Of a stretch of 64,000 nucleotides of DNA, positions 57,003-64,000 are shown piece by piece (the stretch's first letter is position 1; each line of letters begins with the position of its first letter). The notes below the pieces were generated by a model. It made no database searches. It saw only the letters and a list, made by a program, of their open reading frames with translations, and had not been told where the DNA came from. A program made the position numbers and the translations under genes. Source of the DNA: Chloromonas sp. AAM2 (taxonomy: Eukaryota > Chlorophyta > Chlorophyceae > Chlamydomonadales > Chlamydomonadaceae); contig QAXH01005173.1 of assembly GCA_004335635.1 (NCBI GenBank), positions 26,911-90,910 of the forward strand, read 5' to 3'.

Positions 57003-57130
57003 GGGGGGAGTCCAACCCGTCCAGCATGCATGTGAAGAGGAGGCACACCTTAAAAAAAAATCGAGTAAGAAATAGTCCACGGCATTTCATGACATCAGAG
57101 TGAGCGTAGCGCTTGCGTGTGATCTGTCAA
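57003..57130 (+). repeat. composite copy of two dispersed motifs (SINE-like)
   Basis: The first motif, ggggggagtccaacccgtcc, runs into agcatgcatgtgaagaggag. A poly-A run at about 57052-57061 follows, then the second motif catcagagtgagcgtagcgc with ttgcgtgtgatctgtcaaac. The motif pair and A-run recall a tRNA-derived SINE, but the order relative to Pol III A and B boxes is not canonical. Confidence 0.45.
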
Positions 57131-57858
57131 ACTGTGCGTACTTCTGGTATTTTTCCTCTTTGCCCGGCAGTCTACCCAAATTGCTGATCCTGCTGGCGCC
57201 ACCTTACAAGGAGGGAGTCACGTCCAACGCAAACATCAACTGATTGCGACCATGAACAAAGTAACCATGTTATAATGGTGCTTTTGACTTGTGATCACGA
57301 CTGTGCTGCCTGACATATCCTCGTCGTCGCACCCTTGGCAACGACAGCTTGAAGTGCACACGCCTGTGCTATCTCAAGGTCATCCGGTGTAATTCACAAG
57401 TTAACCAGTTTCTCGCTGGTGCAGTCGTTCAAGAGTGGCAACCACGAACGCGAGCCAAAGATATAGCCTCTGACGTCCCCCCCACCTAATACATAATAAC
57501 AGACCTCACAGCTCTGAGTCGGGTTTCTCACATACCACAGGTCCAACCTGTGATCTGAAATGCAGACATGGAGCTGTAGAAGGTCCAACTTCCTTCGGGA
57601 GTGGTCCAATGCCACGATGCGTGGGCCTGGATGAACGGAAGTTACAGCTTGCAGCACTGGCCATGACATGCTTCAAATCATGTTTGCAGTACTGGCCATG
57701 GGGCAAGGCTTGCTGCATGTTTTCTGCTGAATGACTGGTGAAGTATGTTTGCCCAAGTTCTCAGATGCATGAGCGAATCGTTAATCCTCTGATGATGGGC
57801 AGTCAGTGCACTGTCTTGATATTACCAAGTCATAAGACAAGCCAGGACGTCCCTTGTG

Positions 57859-57922
57859 CTGCAAGGTTGTCAAGTTGATGATCATCACTTCAGTATGATC
57901 ATCAACATGGCAACCTTGCAGC
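57859..57922. ncRNA. 28-bp-arm hairpin, possible small-RNA precursor or decayed inverted repeat
   Basis: Left arm gctgcaaggttgtcaagttg + atgatcat and right arm atgatcatcaacatggcaac + cttgcagc pair over 28 positions with about three mismatches around a 9-base loop (cacttcagt). The compact stem-loop shape would fit a microRNA-type precursor or a tiny palindromic element. Transcription is not shown. Confidence 0.3.
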
Positions 57923-58608
57923 AGCAGTGTCAACAAGATTCAGCCAGGTGAATCAGTCCTGAGGGAGCCATTCCGCTTGCTTGATGTGTGCTCCAGATGC
58001 CAATTTGTTTGCCGGACAACCCCTGGGGCTGCTGAACACATCATGGCCGTGCCCATGACCATGCACTTGCATGTTAAAGGTGACATGCATTCCCTCCGGA
58101 CATAAACATGCACGAGTTTTAGACGGAATGTTGGTAATGGGCGGTACACGTGGGGAAAAGTCAAGTTGTCTGGCCATATTGCGGTAGGACTAAAGGATAT
58201 CGCCGGATCAGGAGTCAAGTTGCTTTACACTGAGACTGAGTTGCTTTACACTGAGACTGAGACGAAGGCTCGTGAAGACTGCACATGGATGACCTCATGA
58301 ATAACGCCTTCACACGTGTCGCCAAGGTGTGTTCGCCGCCCTGAAGCTAACGCCAACCTTGCTACCTCGATTATCTGTGCATGCTGCTGCTCAAGTGCGC
58401 CGTAACACACAAGTGTTTCCACGGACTTCGAGACCGAGGTGTGACCTCACCGCCCCGTGGGTCTGATTTTGTGAGCAACGAAACCCTGCTTCTCGGACCC
58501 AGATTTCTACTTTTAAGCCCGTCTCACACCGGCTAACACACTCTGTACGCAAGGAAAGCTCTCACTCGGGATCAGCCCGCTCGCAAGAGCAGCTACCTGA
58601 AGAGCACC

Positions 58609-61375
58609 ATGCAGCAATCCCTCGGCAGCCGCCCGGCGCGCGTGGCGCAGCTAGGGAGCAGGAGCAGTGCCATGGCTCTGCCTCTGCGCCCTTGCCCAAT
58701 TCCTCGGGTGACTCTGGGAGCCAACTGCAGGCGGCAGACACTCGTGGTGTCTGCCAGCACGCTAACACCTCGCATGCCCAACAGCAACGAGGTGCGCCAC
58801 TGCTATTCGTATGTGCACACTAGAGTAGCACAGGTGTCGCGGACTGGGAGGGCATCAGGATGCGATTGCTCCTCTCCCGACCGTGCTTTTGCCTCCCCAC
58901 TTGCTTTTGGTCGGGAAAGAGCCTGACGACTCGGATTCGCCATCGATAATTGCTTTAGTGAATGCTTTCACGGTGTGTTGCAGGAGAGCAACCAAGAGCT
59001 CGGCAGCTTCAGCCCATCTATGGGCGTGCCGAACGTGACCATGGCAAAGGGAGGGGGCAACATGGGCAGTGGTGGCAGTCTCGGCGCAACCATGGAGCGT
59101 AGCAAGATGAACTTTGTGATGCCAACGCCAGTGGTACAGGGCCCTAAGCTGGACGATGGTGGCAGCGGTGGCGACATTGGCAAGATCAATCGCAACGGTG
59201 AGCTTGCGCGATGACAAGGGCTACTTGGGCCCTTTCATGGCTCTAAGGCATGCATGCGAACATCCTCGACCCAGCTGTGGAACGAGCAGGCGTGTGGTGG
59301 CGGACAAAGATTGTGGCAGAAGGTGCTTCTGGGGTTTCTTCGTGGTGAGGGTTCTTCGCTTTTGTTCATCTTCTTGCACTTCCCTGCGCAGGTGGTGGTG
59401 GTGGCGACGGTGGTGGTGATGATGACGATTACTTCGGAGAGGGCGAGGATGGAGATGGAGACGGGGATGGGGAAGGGGCACGCGATGGCTTCTTCCGCAC
59501 AGTCATTCCAGAATCCTACGACAAGTTCTCCATTGGTGCTGTGCTGGCTGAGTGGATGAAGACAGTGCAGGAATTGCCAGCCATCCTGCGCCAGGCCGTG
59601 ACGATGGGTCTCTTCAGCTCTGCACAGCTTGTCCGCTTTTTCTCCATGGATGTGCGTCCCAACGTCACACGCACCATTTCCAGGCGCCTGCCTCCATCAG
59701 TGAGTGCATGCTTGGCCTGTGAGTGCATGGCCTGATGCCATAAGACTGGGCTGTTGTCCCGCCATGCATTTGCACATGCGATTTAGCACCTAAAGCCCAT
59801 GCACACCAGCACACCAGGGACGTTGATCTGCATAATTTCATCAGAACTCAGCAAAGCTATGCATGCGTGTTGCCAGCTGCATGGAAGTATGCTGTCCATG
59901 TTGCTGGGCCATCACATGCATGCACACAATACACAGAGTGCGTGGTGCCTAGACGCAGTGCATGCCATCAAGGTATGGCACTACGTGCACACATGCATCA
60001 CCATGTGCGGTTCCGCTGATGCAGTTACCAACCTGTCATTTCTGCAGGTTGCGCGCGAGTTTGTTGGGCGCCTCATGGCTGATCCAGGGTTCGTTCAAAA
60101 GCTGGTTTTGGAGTCGTCTGTCTCTGCCCTTGCCAGCCTCGTGTACGAGTACCGAGTGCGGGGCGACAAGTTTAAGGAGGAGGCTGACCTGGCACTGATC
60201 AACACCTTGGGCATGGCCATGGCCACAGCCGCCACAGTCTGGCTTGTGGCACCCTCGCGCTCGTTTGGGTCAATCCAGAAGTTTCCCTGGCAGCAGATGA
60301 TTGAAGGCTTGCCCAACTGCGTCTTCGATGCCAGTGGGCCATTGCGGACATTCACAAAGCAGGCACGGGCAGCAGGCTTCTGCGCCAAGATGGCCGAGTT
60401 GAGTGCGGTTGGCGCGTTGACCGGCAGTGCAACAGCGCTCCTATCATCAGCAGCAGTGGCTGTGCGGCAACGGTCAGACCCACAGTGGCAGCCCAGCACC
60501 CCAGTGCCCAGCGTGGGCCGCAGCTCTGCCGGCCTCGCAGCTTTCTTTGCACTCAACGCTAATGTCAGGTGTGTGTGCACGCTGAATGCGAGTACTCCAT
60601 GCAGGCAGTGGACAGCCAGTGTGGCTGCTTCAGGACAGAGTCATTAGCCAGCATCAGGATGTTTGCACTGTCAGCATCCCGCGTTAGCGTACCAGAACAC
60701 TTTGATGGCATCAGGTTTTTGTTTCGTTTCATCGAAGATTTGCAGCCACGCTTGGCCTGAAACATACTGGCCCAGTTCGCAGGCCCAAAGTTAATGATGT
60801 TGCATTGTTATGTTCTCATGAGCTTGTTTCACTCACATTGTGCACCTGCTTTACGCACCTGTCCTGCTCCCTTGGTTTGCAGATACCAGCTCATCGGCGG
60901 TTTGGACCGGTTCTTGTTTGACCGCACCAACTTCTTGTGGACGTACGTGGCGCTCAGTGGCGCAGCACGGCTAGCCAGCAACCAGGTCGGGGAACTCTCC
61001 CGGCCATGGTGGCAGGGCCTCCCCTCACCCAGCACTCTTGCCCGTGCAGAGACATCATACGCGCCCGTGCCACGCAAGGTCAGGAAGAAGGTCAGCAAGA
61101 GAGTGCCACGCAGCAAGCTGCAGGCGCCGATGGTTTTGCAGCTAGAGACAGCAAGCCCCAGCACGACACTAGAAACGGCAGGCCCCGTCATGACACAAGA
61201 GACAGCAGACTTCATTCCAACACAAGAGGCGGCAGGCCCCATCGCGACTGAGGAGGCAGCAGGCTCCTTCATCACACCAGAGGCAGCAAGCTTCAGTACG
61301 ACGCAAGAGGCAGCAATGCCCTTTTCAACATTAGAGGGTAACGTACATCAGGGTGTCAACCTACAAGCAGCCTGA
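58609..61375 (+). CDS. RETICULATA-related (DUF3411) chloroplast envelope protein
   Basis: Five exons close in phase: 58609..58791 (ATG at 58609), 58984..59197, 59392..59699, 60048..60568, 60883..61375 (TGA); 572 residues. The first ~60 residues are rich in Ser, Arg, Ala and Leu with few acids, as in plastid transit peptides. Next come a Gly/Asp stretch (GGGGDGGGDDDDYFGEGEDG) and the family core: FSIGAVLAEWMKTVQELPA, LRQAVTMGLFSSAQLVRFFS, RPNVTRTISRRLPPS, VAREFVGRLMADPGFVQKLV, DLALINTLGMAMATAATVWL, LPNCVFDASGPLRTFTKQAR, YQLIGGLDRFLFDRTN. Arabidopsis relatives sit in the plastid envelope and affect leaf reticulation and metabolite supply; biochemical activity is unclear. The last exon adds an unusual tail of Thr/Glu/Ala nonapeptide repeats. 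A TGTAA at 61664-61668 is a likely poly(A) signal. Confidence 0.93.
61165..61340 (+). repeat. 27-bp coding tandem repeat (nonapeptide, T-x-E-A-A type)
   Basis: Within the last RETICULATA-related exon, units TQETADFIP, TQEAAGPIA, TEEAAGSFI, TPEAASFST and TQEAAMPFS follow one another, preceded by looser TLETAGPVM. The DNA unit is about 27 bp and stays in frame. Confidence 0.85.
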
Positions 61376-61708
61376 CTCAACCCTTGACAAGACTCTTGAA
61401 TGAGGCCCAAATTGTATACCACTAATTGTACGAATGACGGTGACATCACCAGTTCCTGGTAACCGTCTGTCCCACAGTGTTTTTTACGCCTGATGACAAT
61501 ACTCAACTTTTCCAAAGCCAGCTGCGCTTGCGTCTGGTTGGGCTCAGCTGATCCCAATTTGTGGTTCTGGTGTCTTCTGCCCGAACTTGATCTTTATCTG
61601 GAGTGATTGAAGAGTGAGGTGTGAGAACCGTGTTCAATCTATCTTGCCTGTATAAGTTGTCCTGTAAAGAGGCAACTGGTTCAGCATGGCTGAAGACGAA
61701 TCACGTAA

Positions 61709-61740
61709 GGGGAGGGAGTCCAACCCGTCGAACAGATGAC
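61709..61740 (+). repeat. GGGGAGGGA-TC-AACCCGTC dispersed motif, copy
   Basis: It reads aggggagggagtccaacccg then tcgaacag, matching copies at 52391, 57003 and 63349. Confidence 0.5.
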
Positions 61741-62511
61741 CGTTTCACCTGAGGTGACTCACTCCTCGCTCGCGTCACCATCCTTTAACAGGGGCTGTAT
61801 ACAACACGTCCCGAAATTTGGTAAGGCTCAACGTTCTGGTTAGCAGGTCTCTGGCCAAGTTTGAATCACACGTGTGTTCTCAGATTAGTGCTTTTCCAAG
61901 AAGGCACGGGCACCAAGCACACTCCTGGAGTCGAAAATGGAACGGCTTCGAAAAGCAAGCCTTGCACATTACTCATCAGATAGGCTGAAACAAGCTCTCA
62001 AAATGCAATCCCCTGTGTGTGCAATCCCCAGCAGTGGGTTCAAACGCGGATGTACCCCCGACACAAGTGTTGAAGGGCCTGTAGGGCAGATCAGATCGGC
62101 ATCCAGAACCACACAAGATCACAACACAAGATCTCAGTGCTCACTAGGGCACCAAATGATAATGTTACCAATGACAACGACACCACCCACCACCAAGTTG
62201 GCAGCTGCCGTGCGACACGTCTGCCACCGCGCCTGCCGCGAACCTGTATACGATTGCTGACCACTTACCACGTATTGCTGCACCTACTGACCAGGACCGC
62301 CCACAACACGTGGATTGGGGCTTGCACCAAGGGACTGCGGACCAGGAGGGGCCCTTGAATCAAGCCAACAAGCAAGGAGGTGAGCGGTGCGTTGAGGATG
62401 GTACGGCGGTACGACTGGAACAGTTGCTGCACACTCGTCCCTAGTGCCCTGAGCTGCAGGAACTGGCCAGTTGGGACAACTGAAGGACAGGTGACTCCCG
62501 TTAGTGTTAGT

Positions 62512-62551
62512 GCCGTCAGAGTGAGAGTAACGCTTGTGACCTGTCAAATCC
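62512..62551 (+). repeat. dispersed GTCAGAGTGAGCG motif, copy
   Basis: It reads gccgtcagagtgagagtaac then gcttgtgacctgtcaaatcc, the best-preserved match to the copy at 57091. Confidence 0.5.
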
Positions 62552-63346
62552 GTGGCTATGTATAGACACCGTCGCACTCTGCACGTCCTCTTCGCCCCGG
62601 AGGACTTTGGCTGGCTTGGCTGGCTTTGGTGCGTGGCAATCTTTATGTCTTGAACACCAGAGCGCCTTTTGGCATTTGGCGCAAATACTCGATAATTGTG
62701 CAAGACGTGATTTCTGGTACCTACTCCCTCCTAGTAATGTCTTCTAGGTACCTTTATATCCGCTGAGAGCAAGAACAAGCCACCCCATATAGCCTGGACG
62801 GTGAAGAAGCGGAGTTTGGCCGGAGTCAAGGGAGGAAACAAGTCCAAACGTTGGGTTTAATCACCCAGATAGGGCCCCAGTCGAATATCGTCTAGTGGCA
62901 ACTACATTGGAGGTAGGATCCCCGTGTCATGTGTCAGGTGCAATAGCTGACTCAAACGTTTAGGAAAACGTGCACCATAAGCTGCTTTTACATTGTTGTT
63001 GGCTAAGAGAAGAGCGGGGTGGGGTCTGGGTCAGCCTATGCGTTCAGCCAACCTACTGGCCTACAAGCCGTCTGTCGTATCTGGTATTCTGCGTACTGAC
63101 CCATGGCAGGAAAAAGTGCTAGCAATCTATTGATCGGTTACAAGACAGAGGTCTATTCATCATAGTGCAACATGTCTGAACTGGACATACATTCCAAGAC
63201 ACATAATCTCTTGGGCTGTCCCGCTTGTCTGTCCGCACACCCCGTTGGGCGTGAAAAGCCTGGACTTTATGCCTCCTGGCCCACTGAAGGGGATGTCGCA
63301 CTCGAGCGATCTGCACGCTGCCTCTGCCAGAGTACCTTAGCCACAA

Positions 63347-63395
63347 AGGAGGGAGGGTACCACGCCCGTCCAATACGCATGTGGAGGGGATTATG
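63347..63395 (+). repeat. GGGGAGGGA-TC-AACCCGTC dispersed motif, copy
   Basis: It reads ggagggagggtaccacgccc then gtccaatacgcatgtggagg. The part after the core (catgtg, agaggggat) also aligns with the copy at 57003, so the shared unit is at least about 40 bp. Confidence 0.5.
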
Positions 63396-63762
63396 AGACA
63401 CCGTGATGGTGGTGGTGGTGGCCACCCCTCGGGATGCTGCGCAGATCTGGTCTATACCGCCAACCCCCACAGGCTTAAAACAGAAAACGAGGACAAGCCA
63501 CCTCCTGAAGCGGTTGATCAGAATGGCTTCAAATGAGCCTCTGAACTGGACCTGAAAGAAATGTTCATTGCTGGCAAGGCATTGGCTGCAACCAACATTC
63601 ATCTCCTCAGCCCAGCTGCCACACATGCACAAGGAATATAGCTTGACAAAACAGCCCAGCGCGCACACAGGTCTGTTCAACTGGACACTTACATGCTGAT
63701 TGCACTAAAACTGAACTCAGCTATGAACTCAGCCTCCTGAAGGCCCTGTACGAGGGCAACCT

Positions 63763-63940
63763 AGCGACCCTGTAGCAACCCACCCTGTAGCAACCCACCC
63801 TGTAGCGACCCACCCTGTAGCGACCCACCCTGTAGCAACCCACCCTGTAGCAACCCACCCTGTAGCAACCCCTGTAGCAACCCACCCTGTAGCGACCCAC
63901 CCTGTAGCAACCCCTGTAGCAACCCACCCTGTAGCGACCA
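63763..63940 (+). repeat. 15-bp minisatellite CCCTGTAGCRACCCA, about 12 units
   Basis: Units alternate between gcaaccca and gcgaccca endings, and a few are shortened to 11 bases at phase breaks. The array ends directly at repeat family B copy 4. The minus strand is open for 68-70 codons as VATGW repeats, which is a simple consequence of the 15-bp period. Confidence 0.95.
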
Positions 63941-63942
63941 AA

Positions 63943-64000
63943 TAACCAGTTTGGGGAAGGTCTGCGAAGGTTTACCCTTCTAGCCTTAACTAGTTATATA
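63943..64000 (-). repeat. ~100-bp dispersed repeat family B, copy 4 (reverse, cut by window end)
   Basis: It reads taaccagtttggggaaggtc, tgcgaaggtttacccttcta and gccttaactagttatata. This is the reverse complement of the 3' half of copies 1-3. Confidence 0.85.

Larger units (their letters stand above)
55249..58608. other. intergenic, divergent 5' region rich in repeats
   Basis: It lies between the leftward GGPPS gene and the rightward RETICULATA-related gene, and probably also holds the GGPPS transit-peptide exon near 55.1-55.25 kb. It contains two strong hairpins (55869-55957, 57859-57922), repeat family B copy 3, the GGGGAGGGA and GTCAGAGTGAGCG motifs, and a direct repeat of cggcccgtgtaacacag at 56077 and 56143. 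A 350-codon open frame crosses part of it but looks non-coding. Confidence 0.5.
61376..64000. other. repeat-rich region without supported gene
   Basis: It holds the 3' UTR of the RETICULATA-related gene, motif copies at 61709, 62513 and 63349, a 15-bp minisatellite and a truncated reverse copy of repeat family B at the window edge. Open frames here show no domain. Confidence 0.6.

Noticed and set aside
63729..63941. 70-codon minus-strand ORF of VATGW repeats
   Set aside because: It is produced by a 15-bp minisatellite with a period divisible by three; units of 11 bases break it, and there is no other coding signal.

Overview
The window is nuclear DNA of a eukaryote with many short, GT–AG spliced exons. 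The best fit is a chlorophycean (volvocalean) green alga. Reasons: moderately GC-rich sequence, introns at nearly every coding step, abundant (GT)n tracts and low-complexity protein inserts, TGTAA-type poly(A) motifs behind several genes, and a plastid gene set (a plant-type GGPP synthase and a RETICULATA-related envelope protein). A short CCCTAA (TTAGGG-type) tract in one intron is compatible with some Chlamydomonadales; a Haematococcus-like alga is an inference, not a demonstration. No viral, plasmid or prokaryotic block was seen.

Layout. Minus strand, 1-18 kb: two tandem related genes for secreted or membrane proteins with Cys-rich PAN/Apple-like modules. The left one is cut by the window edge. 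The right one (18.05-5.13 kb) reads as signal peptide, jelly-roll-like segment, six Cys-rich modules, one membrane helix and a TKL-like kinase. Minus strand, 24.7-19.4 kb: an HRDC-domain protein with a very long low-complexity exon and a C-terminal J domain. Minus strand, 29.8-26.7 kb: a protein with a PD-(D/E)XK-like segment. Plus strand, 31.7-35.3 kb: a medium-chain (GroES/zinc-type) dehydrogenase. Plus strand, about 36.6-39.0 kb: an ankyrin-repeat protein. Minus strand, about 45.0-40.6 kb: a leucine-rich-repeat protein. Plus strand, 45.9-51.7 kb: an Hsp70 with a complete ATPase domain but no substrate-binding domain. Minus strand, about 55.1-52.7 kb: geranylgeranyl diphosphate synthase. Plus strand, 58.6-61.4 kb: a RETICULATA-related plastid protein.

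Exon borders were placed by hand from splice consensus and reading phase. For the kinase (14.2-5.1 kb), Hsp70, RETICULATA-related, ankyrin (last six exons) and GGPPS (last six exons) genes, the phases close across every junction given, which is strong internal support. First exons of several genes and a few internal exons remain unresolved and are marked so.

The space between and inside genes holds at least three dispersed repeat families: one with CCAGTTCTGGGACA inverted ends, one ~100-bp family ending in a conserved hairpin, and one short SINE-like motif set. There are also several tandem repeats, two strong hairpins and one assembly gap beside a (GT)n tract. The genes do not form an operon-like functional unit. 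The items most worth following are the receptor kinase ectodomain with its internal triplet duplication, the Hsp70 lacking its peptide-binding half, the HRDC/J-domain combination, and the telomere-like tract inside an intron.
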